The notes under the pieces: generated by a model
Seen by the model: only the letters and a program-made list of their open reading frames with translations
The model's database searches: none
What the model was told of the DNA's origin: nothing
Made by a program: the position numbers and the translations under genes
Origin: Chara braunii
Lineage: Eukaryota; Streptophyta; Charophyceae; Charales; Characeae
Direction: 5' to 3'
Length of the DNA stretch: 25,506 nucleotides
Assembly: GCA_003427395.1 (NCBI GenBank)
Contig: BFEA01000470.1
Location: 1,027,929 to 1,053,434, forward strand
Part shown: positions 18,106 through 25,506 of the stretch, in pieces
Layout of the letters: the number at the start of each line of letters is the position of its first letter
Numbering within the stretch: position 1 is the first letter of the stretch

Positions 18106-18684
18106 GCGAAGAAGAAGAAGAAGAAGATCAGGAGGAGGAAGAGGAAGGATCTTAGTGGGAGAGTCTGGGTGAGGAGGCGGACCGCGCAGAGGTCCAGGAA
18201 GAAGATCCCGAGGTGGTAGCGAGGCGGAGAGAAGAAATCGTGGTCGGGAAGCAGCCGGTGGAGTAAGCGAGCGGCACGGATCTACCGATCCCGGACGATC
18301 CAACCAAGGTCCCGAGCCACCCAGGATCGGCAATGGGGACCCTGCTGCCGAGACTTCGAGCGCACCGGCGAGGAGACGATGAAGCCGATCCCCCTCCCCC
18401 TCCACCCGTCCCCCAGTTCGCACACGTACCGATGCGGGGCATTGGGCTTCGTCCCCGGTCGTTATCCTGTCGATGCCGTCGTCCCCTTGATTACCTCACC
18501 CTCCGCCAGATCACCGCCCCGGTCTCTTTCCCCCACAACCCCTTCTCAACTGACACCTTCCGTCACTTCTACGCTACCCGCCTCGCTGTCACAGTACACC
18601 CCCACCCCTCTACTCGCTGCGCCACCCCTGTCTTTTGCCTCCACGTCCTTCTCTTTAGTGCCGCGTGGCGGGGCCACAATATAA
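18063..18684 (+). pseudogene. Third ORF, acidic then Ser/Thr/Pro-rich tail
   Basis: In another frame the acidic run continues (SEHNEEELSEEEEEEDQE), with stops at TAG and TAA (about 18153 and 18267), followed by a charged region. From 18379 a third frame is Ser/Thr/Pro-rich with few charged residues (SPSARSPPRSLSPTTPSQL) up to TAA near 18684. Frequent frame changes mean the original end cannot be set. Low-complexity sequence makes any function guess unsafe. Confidence 0.35.
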
Positions 18685-18716
18685 TCGAGGTCCATTGCAC
18701 GATCACGGGGACTGGC

Positions 18717-18836
18717 GAGGAGAAGGAGGAGGAGAAGAGGAGGAGGAGAAGAAGAAGAAAAAGGGGATATGGCGAGGACGAGGAGGAGGAGGACATGAAG
18801 ATGACGAGGAGGAGGAGGAGGAGGACGAGAGGGTGA
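18717..18836. repeat. GGA/GAA purine tract
   Basis: About 120 bp of nearly pure purines on the plus strand. It might include a polypurine tract for plus-strand priming (AGAAGAAAAAGGGGA near 18750), which would put a 3' LTR to its right, but no sequence to the right resembles the region before the PBS-like motif. Confidence 0.6.
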
Positions 18837-18958
18837 GCTTGCGTTGCCGATCGGCGTTTAGCCACTGTGATATGTGGCAGGGCCGCCGTCGCCCTGCCAA
18901 CCCCCAGCCCCCCACCGCAGCCCCCAACAATACCGAACTCCGACGGCGGGCACTAAAC

Positions 18959-18978
18959 AGAGAGAGAGAGAGAGAGCT

Positions 18979-19051
<73 letters not shown>
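18959..19051. repeat. (AG)n microsatellite
   Basis: AG repeats with one CTTTTG interruption near 18977-18982. Confidence 0.95.
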
Positions 19052-19053
<2 letters not shown>

Positions 19054-19124
19054 CACCGCGCAATAACGTCGCCCTCCTGCCTCCTCGCCTACTGTCGACG
19101 GAACAACGACGGCAGGCATGAATG

Positions 19125-19125
<1 letters not shown>

Positions 19126-19204
<79 letters not shown>
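19126..19204. repeat. Compound (CA)n(GA)n microsatellite
   Basis: About 40 bp of CA repeats running directly into about 40 bp of GA repeats. Frames through it are artefacts. Confidence 0.95.
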
Positions 19205-19208
<4 letters not shown>

Positions 19209-19645
19209 TGGCGGCCCGCGGAGAACCCTAGCGCGGGACGTCCGCAGGCTCCGGTCCTTCGCGCGTCCAGACGAGCTGGTCCCCCCACGGAGGCGGTCGT
19301 CCGTCAGCGACGATCCACCGGCGACCGCAAAACACCGACCAGCCAGCAGCCAGGCACAACGCGCTCGCGCGCCGAAACGAAAACGACCACAAAAACGTCC
19401 GGGAAAAAAAAAAATTAAAAAAAATCGGAATGTTGAGTACCTCTGCCCCTGTTGGGAACCGTATCCGAGCCTCTGCCGACCCCCGAAAACTTCGGGTACT
19501 GGCCAGCATCTCGTATTTTCCCAACACTGGGAAAGGTACTGGTGGTTTAAGGTTTTGGATTTTAAATCAAGCTTGGTTGGGTATTCGGGTACCACTCCAA
19601 GACAAATGTTTTTTGTATTCTATTTCTGCACAACATACTTGTTTT

Positions 19646-19649
<4 letters not shown>
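19205..19649. other. No gene recognised
   Basis: GC-rich, then an A-rich patch near 19408-19430. A GGTACTGGTGGTTTAAGG word lies at 19535-19552, recurring at 19735 and, inverted and direct, near 24150 and 24288. Confidence 0.4.

Positions 19650-19679
<30 letters not shown>
19650..19679. repeat. 30-bp T tract
   Basis: An uninterrupted poly-T run. On the minus strand it is a poly-A run and could mark the 3' end of a retrotransposed sequence to its right, but no such gene was identified. Confidence 0.9.
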
Positions 19680-19681
<2 letters not shown>

Positions 19682-20296
19682 GTACGCTTACAGGGTGCTA
19701 TCTAGGCTCGGAGTAAGCCCCCCTCCAAGCCCAGCTGTACTGGTGGTTTTAAGGTAACATCCTACTTTTCCTATGCACCAACTTATACGAGTACCCAGTC
19801 CCAAAGGTCCCCTTGGTCCTGCCAAGGGGACCACAAAATTATTGCTTTTGCCCAGTGAAACCGGGCAGTCGAGATTGGGTGCGCACATCATTTGCCTTGG
19901 TTTGTGCATAATTCGAGCATTCCAGTCAGTAGTTGGGTACAACTGCAAGATCGTGGCACTGACCCTCTAAGGGTGAGTCAACGTACACCTAAGATCATGT
20001 CACACACACTTAAGAGGTCATGTCAGCATTGTCAGGCACCTCCATGCAAGACTAGTTCGCATAGTTCGCATTCAACGAACGCATGATGCTTATTATTGAC
20101 GTGGGTAAATCCAAGACGCTGTCCGCCTCTGGTTGAGAGTTCAAGTCTTTCCAAGCACATCCTGGGTGTGCAAATAATTTGCAGAGTGTCCAGATGCAAG
20201 TTGGGCAGCGAACTGGGTATAGCAGGTATTCCCATCTTTAAATGGGGTACCGATGCAATCCGTTCTCTGGTTTTGTTGTCTGTACGTTTAAGTGGT
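19680..20296. other. No gene recognised; tRNA T-arm-like fragment
   Basis: At about 20133-20149, GAGAGTTCAAGTCTTTC can pair as a tRNA T-arm with a B-box-like loop. No complete cloverleaf could be built around it, so it is at most a tRNA or SINE remnant. Confidence 0.3.
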
Positions 20297-20735
20297 CAAC
20301 CATAAACAAACAGTAGGACAGATGATGAGGGAGAAGAAGAGGAGAAAAGGAAGATGAAGAAGAAGACGAAGAAAAAGGTAACCTTAAAGTAAGAACCCGA
20401 GCGCAGGTGTGCATGGCTTATAAAATATGCATGGAAAACATCGACGTGCTGGGGCGCAACCCGACGCCACATTAGTTCATCGTGATGGAAGAAGCGTGAC
20501 GAAAAGGCAACAGTCAAAGTGGGACGTAGATGAAAAGGTTAAAACAATAATACGACTGTTAATAAACAGTGAACTGCAATAGCAGCATCGTAATGCAAGT
20601 CAACACAACCACACGATCGTAATAATATGCCACGACGATTGTTGTGTGCGTAAAGCACGTTAGAGTGTTCAACCATAAAGAAAAAAGTAGGACAGATGAC
20701 GAGGTAGAAGAAAAGCAGAAGAGGAAGACATATAA
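20297..20735. repeat. Diverged direct repeat about 373 bp apart, with purine tracts
   Basis: CAACCATAAA, AGTAGGACAGATGA and the purine tract after them at 20297-20358 recur at 20670-20730 with differences. A TATA-box-like TATAAAATA lies between them at 20419-20427, flanked by GCATGG on both sides. No gene seen. Confidence 0.6.
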
Positions 20736-21299
20736 AAATACCAAAACAGTTTAGTAGAACAAGAATGGGGATGTGTCCCCTCGACTGTGCGCCTTGCGGT
20801 CGTGGACGCACAAAGTTTTTGGGAGCATACTCACCCCGCCTATCCTCCTGGGTTAGTTGCGAGCATCGATAGCCTCATAGCACGTCATCTGAAACAAGAG
20901 AGTCAAAAGGCTCAAACAAAACAAAAAAAGGGGAGAAAAAAGAGGCAGGGGTTTATATCATATATGTGCATTAGCAAAATGTTGGACGACTGGAGTCCCC
21001 GCTGACGATTCAACATTCAATGTCGGTAGTGCGAATGATGATGTTAACATTGTGAGGGGAGACTTTCGGGCTTCCATACTCAGCACCTTTTGCACCTCTC
21101 AAGATTCAAATCTCTATATTAACAAAAGAAAGAGGCAAATCCCCTACACAGATCTTTCAGTCATCGTCGGATGTTTCGTCAGAGCAAGCAAACCAACTCC
21201 AGAACCTTTTCAAAAAAGAAAAAAAGAAAGAGAGCAAGTAGGTTGATTCACATTTGAGAATCGAATGAGCAAGAAAAACACACGCCGACAAAGAAAACA
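20736..21299. other. No gene recognised
   Basis: A-rich plus strand with several A runs. No recognisable coding or repeat structure. Confidence 0.4.
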
Positions 21300-21612
21300 G
21301 GCGCCGAATTCGAAAAAGCAATGAAAGTACCAAGGGTTGTGGTGTCGGGCCGGGTGTTATAACTACAGGGGTCGCCCATGGTGTCAGCCAGGGAAAGAAG
21401 TTCAAAGAACAAAATAAAAATGCCCAAAAGATTGTTTTCTATATAAATTGTCGTTTCAAACTCACGCCGTGATATCTTTGCAGGTGCAACAGGCGTCGAC
21501 CAAGGTGTCAAACAGGCAAAGGGGAAAAAAAAAAAAAAGCCCAACAAATTGTTTTTTTTACAGAAGTCGCCGTTTCAAACTTACGCTGTGATATCTTTGC
21601 AGGCACATGTTT
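21300..21612. repeat. About 118-bp tandem repeat, roughly 2.5 copies
   Basis: GCCCAA-N-ATTGTTTT, CGTTTCAAACT and GTGATATCTTTGCAGG at 21422-21484 recur 117-119 bp later at 21539-21602. A more diverged copy (GTGTTATAACTACAGG) lies about 120 bp before. GATATCTTTGCAGG in each unit resembles a 3' splice site. Confidence 0.75.
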
Positions 21613-21823
21613 TTTGTGCCCTTGCAAACTCAAAACCTGCCGCATCCACCGTGGTTTTAAAAAACAAAGAAAGGGTTGGCCCAACAGTCAAGGCCTTTCC
21701 AGACTTTGTCCCCAGACTTTAGGTACCCATCCCGAAGACAGTTGCTAACCTTTAGGACAGAGGAGGGGTGTGCATAATATATAACGTTGTCCTTTTTGTG
21801 CCCAACGACGCTATCAGAACTGC

Positions 21824-22024
21824 ATGATCCCGCACTGTGACGAACATCCTGCTGTTCTTTTGACATGTGGACAACATGTCCTCTGTCAGGATTATTTTGA
21901 TGGGATGGTTTGTGCTAGCCGTCCTGCTGAATGCTGTGCTGGTGCAACTCTTCTTGGGTATCCTTGTGAACATCTAAATCATCCTCACCGTAGCTGTCCT
22001 ATCTGCCGAGGTGGAAACAGTTAA
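21824..22024 (+). pseudogene. Degenerate RING-finger-like small ORF
   Basis: A 66-codon frame from ATG 21824 (a Cys codon just before it is in frame) to TAA 22022. It encodes HPAVLLTCGQHVLCQDYFDG and, 40 residues later, SCPICRGG. This resembles a C3HC4 RING: hydrophobic-L-x-C-G-H, C-x2-C-F and a final CPIC-R. The usual His after CG is Gln (though the next residue is His), and the Cys before Phe is Tyr. The first metal pair is present only as C-x4-C. RING proteins act as ubiquitin E3 ligases; this copy probably cannot bind zinc normally. An A-rich tract starts within two bases of the stop, suggesting a retrocopy. Confidence 0.45.
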
Positions 22025-22077
22025 AGAAAAAAAAAGAAAAAAAAATAAAAAATAAATAAGGAAAAAAAAAAAAAATG
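22025..22077. repeat. A-rich tract directly after the RING-like stop codon
   Basis: About 50 bp almost all A with a few G and T. It could be the tail of a retroposed copy of the preceding frame, or simple sequence. Confidence 0.6.
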
Positions 22078-22080
22078 TTG

Positions 22081-22158
22081 ATCTGTGGGATGTGTTATTT
22101 GCTTTGTGACAATTGGATTATCTGTGGGATGTGTCGTTTACTTTGTTTGACTGATAGA
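22081..22158. repeat. 39-bp tandem duplication
   Basis: ATCTGTGGGATGTGT begins both copies, at 22081 and 22120; the second copy is diverged at its end. Confidence 0.8.
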
Positions 22159-22690
22159 CTTTCTTTCCCTGTCAGGTTTGGTTTCCTCCTCCTTTTCTTT
22201 ACCTTTTTTTTGCCTTTGGCTGGCAGTGCGTGCAAGTGGGTCCTTGTGACACACGGGGATGGGGGCAGCCAGCGCTCAACCTGTCATCCACGTGGCTGGC
22301 CTTGTACGTAAGAGGTGATGAACAGGTGGGGCTTTCCTTCCTTCCTTTTCCTTTCCTTGTTTTGTTTTTTTCCGCCTTTGCGCTTCGATTCATTTGCTTT
22401 GTTTGACTCATAGATAGACCTTCCTCTTCCCTTGTCCTTTCTTTCACTGAATCCCTTTCTCTTTCTCTTGCCTTTGTGAGGTTTGGTTTCCTCCTCCTCC
22501 TTTTCTTTACCTCTTTGCCTTTTGGCTGGCAGTGCGTGCAAGTGGGTCCTTGTGACACGGGGATGGGGCCAGCCAGCGCTCAACCTGTCATCCACGTGAT
22601 TGGCCTTGTACGTAAGAGGTGATGAATATGTGGGGCTTTCCTTCCTTCCTTCCTTCTTTTCCTTTCCAGATTTTGCTTTTTTTCGCCTTC
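22139..22690. repeat. About 305-bp tandem duplication (core copies 22209-22322 and 22515-22626)
   Basis: Two direct copies share CTTTGTTTGACT, GGTTTGGTTTCCTCCTCC and a highly similar core containing TGCGTGCAAGTGGGTCCTTG, AGCCAGCGCTCAACCTGTCA and CCTTGTACGTAAGAGGTGAT. The start of the unit has indels, so the period is about 256 at the left and 306 in the core. A third, inverted copy of the core is at 23281-23395. Frames within it are repeat artefacts. Confidence 0.9.
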
Positions 22691-22713
22691 GCGCTCTGAT
22701 TTACAGTGTGACA

Positions 22714-22751
22714 ATATATATATATATATATATCGTCAAATAGAACTGCCC

Positions 22752-22787
<36 letters not shown>
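22714..22787. repeat. Two (TA)n tracts separated by a repeat-family fragment
   Basis: TA repeats at 22714-22733 and 22754-22787 with AGAACTGCCCGG between them, the same word found next to other TA tracts in this region. Confidence 0.95.
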
Positions 22788-22790
<3 letters not shown>

Positions 22791-22945
22791 AGAGAGCTGG
22801 CCGGTAAACCACAGGCAGAGAGGGAGAAAAGGACAAGTGAGGGGCTGTGACAAACTGTTTCGTCGGAGTTTCACCGACTCGTCAGGAGGCAGAACCCTAC
22901 ATATACTCAACAGAGCTGCCCGATACATCTCAATTGATCATCGTC
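22738..22945 (-). repeat. Hammerhead-bearing repeat family, copy 1
   Basis: Plus-strand words in order: CAAAGAGAGCTGGCCGGTAA, GGCAGAGAGGGAGAA, GGGCTGTGACAAACTG, TTTCGTCGGAGTT, GAGGC-AGAACCCT, CAACAGAGCTGCCCGATA, AATTGATCATCG. The same order recurs at 23957-24110. It has no ORF and is flanked by TA tracts. It looks like a non-autonomous element or solo terminal repeat. Confidence 0.75.
22841..22897 (-). ncRNA. Hammerhead ribozyme core (type I-like)
   Basis: On the minus strand, in order: CTGACGA (22885-22879), stem II GTCGG/CCGAC (five pairs, 22878-22874 with 22866-22862) closed by a 7-nt loop, GAAA (22861-22858), and a minimal stem III (ACA, 3-nt loop, TGT) leading to GTC, with predicted self-cleavage between 22849 and 22848. 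All conserved core bases are present. Helix I is irregular: GGG and CTG at 22897-22890 can pair with CAG-CCC at 22847-22842 around a bulge, but four nucleotides on one side and one on the other separate it from the core. Hammerheads with such short stem III occur in Penelope-like retroelements; in others two copies act as a dimer. Confidence 0.75.
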
Positions 22946-23113
22946 AGGTTGCCACTCAGGGTTGTGCCGTCCAAATCTTCGATCATAGCTCGGCCAGGCA
23001 CGCACCTCGGGGGCATTTATACATACAAACCCAAATTCAAATTGGTAATGAATTAAATGAATAGTCGACTCTTTGCTTGTCGACAGTATATAGTCAAACA
23101 GAGCAAACAGAGC

Positions 23114-23114
23114 T

Positions 23115-23166
<52 letters not shown>

Positions 23167-23172
23167 TATATA
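23114..23172. repeat. (TC)n(TA)n microsatellite
   Basis: About 17 bp of TC followed by about 42 bp of TA with one G, preceded by CAAACAGAGC, a fragment of the hammerhead repeat family. Confidence 0.9.
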
Positions 23173-23280
23173 GTCACAAGAGTATCAGAGCGCAAATGCG
23201 AACAAAAAGGGAAAAAAAAAAAAAACCCAGGAAAAGATGAATTCAGTTTTTTATCTTCTTCCTTATAACTCCCCCTATTC

Positions 23281-23395
23281 AAAACCTGTTGCGTACAAGG
23301 CTGCCCACGTGGATGTAGGTTGAGTGGCGGCTGCCCCCACCCTCGTGTGTCATATCGACCCACTTGCACACAACCAAAAGGCAAAGAGGCAAAAA
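23281..23395 (-). repeat. Inverted third copy of the 22209/22515 repeat core
   Basis: The reverse complement reads GTGCAAGTGGGTCGATATGA, GTGGGGGCAGCC, CTCAACCTACATCCACGTGG and CCTTGTACGCAA, matching the core of the two direct copies. The whole interval 22209-23395 is therefore an interrupted inverted repeat containing the hammerhead copy. Confidence 0.85.
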
Positions 23396-23446
23396 AAAGA
23401 GGAAGGGAACAACCAAATAAAACAGAACAGGGGGCAACAAAACACA

Positions 23447-23925
23447 TCCCAAATGACAAGTCCTACATGCAAGCACCGCTCCAACACACACAGGCCAAAC
23501 GACGGGACAAGACCTACCAGGATGTCAAAACATTCTTGTCTACAAAGAAATAAAAAAAGTCCCAGATACATATCTATACACAGCAGATGGCCTTGTTCAA
23601 CATTCCTATTCGAAGCGATTCGTACCGGGACATCATAAAAAACAATCCTAGATGATGATTCCCACATAAAAGCACCGTCCCCATTGACAGGCCGAACAAC
23701 GGGAAGCAACCAACTAGGATACCAAAAAGAGCCCGGAGGACCGGTATAAAAGGCACTCCCGGATGACGATTCCCACATAAAGCACCGCCCTCATGCAGAC
23801 CGAACAACGGGAAACAACCAACCAGGATGCCAAGACAATAAAAAAAACCCGGACGACTGGTCCCACATGAAGCACCGCTATGCTCGTGAAATCGACCGAA
23901 CAACGGGACAAAACCAGCCGGGCTA
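23447..23925. repeat. Diverged minisatellite of about 90-110-bp units
   Basis: Four units share TCCCACATAAAGCACCG followed by GACCGAACAACGGGAAACAA and CCAACCAGGATGCCAA. The AAGCACCG word is at about 23470, 23670, 23780 and 23870. Long minus-strand frames across it are produced by the repeats. Confidence 0.8.
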
Positions 23926-23956
23926 TATTTATACAGGGAGAGATATATAGATACAT

Positions 23957-24110
23957 ACTGTCAAACAGAACTGACCGATAAACCATCGACAGAGAGGGAG
24001 AAGAGGACAACAAACGACGGGCTGTGACAAACTGTTTCGTCGGAGTTCCACCTACTCATGAGGAGGCTGAACCCTCAACAGTCTGCAGAATCCCCTAATT
24101 GATTACACTG
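23957..24110 (-). repeat. Hammerhead-bearing repeat family, copy 2
   Basis: Same order of words as copy 1 (CAAACAGAACTGACCGATAA, CAGAGAGGGAGAAGAGGACA, GGGCTGTGACAAACTG, CTAATTGATTACA), with point differences and small indels. Confidence 0.75.
24021..24077 (-). pseudogene. Mutated hammerhead ribozyme copy
   Basis: Aligned to copy 1, CTGACGA reads CTCATGA (G5 replaced by C, an essential base), and stem II has one mismatch (GTAGG against CCGAC). GAAA, the minimal stem III and the GTC cleavage triplet are unchanged. It is predicted inactive. Confidence 0.7.
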
Positions 24111-24140
24111 TAAGTGATAATCCACCTTAAACCCGATTGT

Positions 24141-24302
24141 GGTTAAACCACCGGTACTTGGCCAAGAGATTGGTTGTGGAAAAAAATAAGAGTGGAAGTG
24201 TTTCTAGTCGAATGAATTTGGGTGCTCCTGTAGTGGCCCGTACGTTTCCCAAAGTCCTGGCTTGTTAACAAGCACGACTTTAGGAAGTACTGGTGGTTGA
24301 AG
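24141..24302. mobile_element. Short element with imperfect terminal inverted repeats
   Basis: Left end GGTTAAACCACCGGTACTTGG and right end AAGTACTGGTGGTTGAAG are reverse complements at 15 of about 18 positions, enclosing about 120 bp without an ORF. The same word occurs at 19535 and 19735. This could be a small MITE or coincidental palindromes. Confidence 0.35.
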
Positions 24303-24315
24303 CATCAACGACTAC

Positions 24316-24370
24316 ATATCCTCAAACAGAACCGCCCGGTAAACCGTAGGCAGAGAGGGAGAAGAGGATA
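24316..24370 (-). repeat. Hammerhead repeat family, short copy without ribozyme
   Basis: CAAACAGAACCGCCCGGTAA, then GTAGGCAGAGAGGGAGAAGA, runs directly into a TA-rich tract; the ribozyme part is absent. Confidence 0.7.
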
Positions 24371-24439
24371 TATATATGTATGTATATACGAGGGAGGAGG
24401 ATATATAATATTACATATGTTTAAAAAAAAAACAGAGAA

Positions 24440-24560
24440 GGGCAAGATAGGAAGTGAGGAGGATGACGACAAGGAGGTCATGGAGGAGGAGGACGAGGAA
24501 GAACAGAGAGCTAGTGAAGGTGGGAAAGGAGGGCAACAGAGGAGAGCAAGAGAGATGGGA
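24440..24560. repeat. GGA/GAC purine-rich tract
   Basis: Purine-rich low-complexity DNA giving an artefactual E/K/R-rich frame on the plus strand. No gene supported. Confidence 0.6.
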
Positions 24561-24751
24561 AAAAAGAGGAGGGAAAAACTGGACGACTGGTGTGTGCTCC
24601 ATCATTTTTAATATCTTTCATATTTTCGAGAAATGGAATCAAATAATGATCCACACAAAACCAAGGCGCCAACTTCACAGCCTATTATAACTCTCCCGTT
24701 CACAACAACGAAAACGACAACCACCAAAACAGCGAAGCCGACGATGATGAC

Positions 24752-24752
24752 G

Positions 24753-24783
<31 letters not shown>

Positions 24784-24784
24784 C
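24752..24784. repeat. (CAA)n microsatellite
   Basis: About 11 CAA units. The Cys-run and Thr-run frames here are artefacts. Confidence 0.95.
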
Positions 24785-25506
24785 TCTTGCACATCCTGAA
24801 AGGCGTAAAACAGGCTAGGACCCCTGAGCAATTACAAAAGGTCAATTCTCCCCTGGCTGGACCCCCCCCCAAAACAAACAACCCTTAACTTAACAGAGCA
24901 TGATTTACTCCCTAGAACTGCGTAGAAGTGGTCTGGACGGGTAATTTTGTCCTTTTTACAAGAGTATGAAGTTACTATCATCATGATTAATTTCTCACAG
25001 TTGCAATGACTTGCTGATCTCTGCTGCCGAGTTTGACTGCGAGGCTGTACCTGTAGGGTTAGTTTTGTAATTTTGTTTGGCTGAGGGCTAACCGAGAGAT
25101 CCGCCTGTGTGGAAATTCGTGAGGGACAGATCTGTAATTTCTGAAAAATACAGACCTGGTACTAATCGAGTTCCTACAGCTACCCTACCTGCCTATAGCA
25201 GGCCCAGGCTACCCTAGGACAGACAGGCCCTAAGCGACCTATACTGCTATACGGTCCTATAGCCTATAGCCGGGTCCGGTAGAGGCCGAGAGGCCGAATC
25301 AGCAACGGTACCGGTAGGTCCAGTTAGTTCGGTCTAGGTCTAGGCTAGAGTAGAGAGTCTATAAGTCCTAAAAAATCGATTGGGGACTTTTGGCATTTCA
25401 TTTTTTCGCGCGCAGCGTTTTTCGGCCAACTAAGTGAACAGCGCTGAAGACCTACAGCGGCACCTGAGGTTTCAGCAGCCGTGAAGCAGCCATAGCCGCC
25501 TACCTG
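24785..25506. other. No gene recognised; CTAG/TATAGC-rich end
   Basis: A C run lies near 24862-24871. From about 25180 to 25370 short words such as CCTATAGC, CTAGG and GGTCC recur in both orientations, giving many weak local hairpins. No coding evidence. Confidence 0.4.

Larger units (their letters stand above)
10251..18684 (+). mobile_element. Decayed Ty3/gypsy-like retroelement with PHD-like insert and third ORF
   Basis: Domain order on one strand is gag, zinc knuckle, aspartic protease, reverse transcriptase, RNase H, PHD-like finger, integrase, then another ORF. Protease-RT-RNase H-integrase order defines Ty3/gypsy rather than copia. The limits are those of recognisable coding-like sequence, not of true element ends: no LTR pair, polypurine tract or target duplication was identified by eye. 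At least nine in-frame stops, several frameshifts and two internal duplications show it cannot make a full polyprotein from this copy. GA microsatellites lie outside both ends (9675 and 18959). Confidence 0.85.

Noticed and set aside
18873-18884. ATGTGGCAGGGC shared with 11179-11190 as LTR evidence
   Set aside because: The match does not extend beyond 12 bases, and several such chance matches are expected in a window this size.
18703-19716. Long R-E or S-L repeat proteins
   Set aside because: These frames are translations of GA/CA/GGA microsatellites.
20085-20165. tRNA gene
   Set aside because: A T-arm can be drawn around TTCAAGT and part of an acceptor stem pairs, but no D-arm and anticodon arm of correct size fit.
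23350-24013. Cys/Phe-rich minus-strand frame up to 142 codons
   Set aside because: It is a translation of the diverged minisatellite; the repeated peptide words track the DNA repeat units.
24675-24881. Poly-Cys minus-strand frame
   Set aside because: Produced by the CAA microsatellite.
1-25506. CRISPR array or bacterial operon
   Set aside because: No regularly spaced short direct repeats with unique spacers, and no bacterial gene organisation.

Overview
The window looks like repeat-rich nuclear DNA of a eukaryote, most likely a streptophyte (a charophyte alga such as Chara, or a plant). The evidence is a decayed Ty3/gypsy-type retroelement, several MITE-like inverted-repeat elements, many GA/CA/TA microsatellites, exon-sized open segments bounded by GT/AG splice-like sites, and no bacterial operon structure. 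The exact lineage is inference; no single gene fixes it.

Layout. 1-1,966: an acidic E-rich open frame cut by the window edge, a 71-bp foldback repeat (216-372) and a 361-bp terminal-inverted-repeat element (821-1181). 1,967-7,268: low-copy-looking DNA whose minus strand carries a series of coding-like segments, some bounded by splice-like sites. They may be exons of one or more unrecognised genes; an 11-bp minisatellite and an E2F/CRE-like site pair lie among them. 7,269-10,250: mostly non-coding, with pyrimidine-rich repeats, an RY-palindrome plus TATA box, and a long GA tract.

10,251-18,684: a decayed Ty3/gypsy-like retroelement on the + strand. In order: coding-like upstream frames, a primer-binding-site-like motif, gag, a zinc knuckle, aspartic protease, reverse transcriptase, RNase H, a PHD-finger-like Cys/His domain, integrase, and a third open frame with a strongly acidic region. 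It is broken by in-frame stops, frameshifts, a 79-bp duplication and a 95-bp duplication separated by a single N (probably an assembly join). No flanking LTR pair was found by eye.

18,685-25,506: microsatellites and nested tandem or inverted repeats, with no recognisable long gene. It holds a small degenerate RING-like frame followed directly by an A-rich tract. The most notable feature is a hammerhead-ribozyme core on the minus strand at about 22,841-22,897. A second, mutated copy lies at about 24,021-24,077. Both sit in a dispersed repeat family associated with TA microsatellites.

The two best candidates for something not commonly described are the PHD-like finger inserted between RNase H and integrase, in frame with integrase apart from one stop codon, and the hammerhead-bearing repeat family. 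All calls rest on reading the sequence only; no database search was possible.
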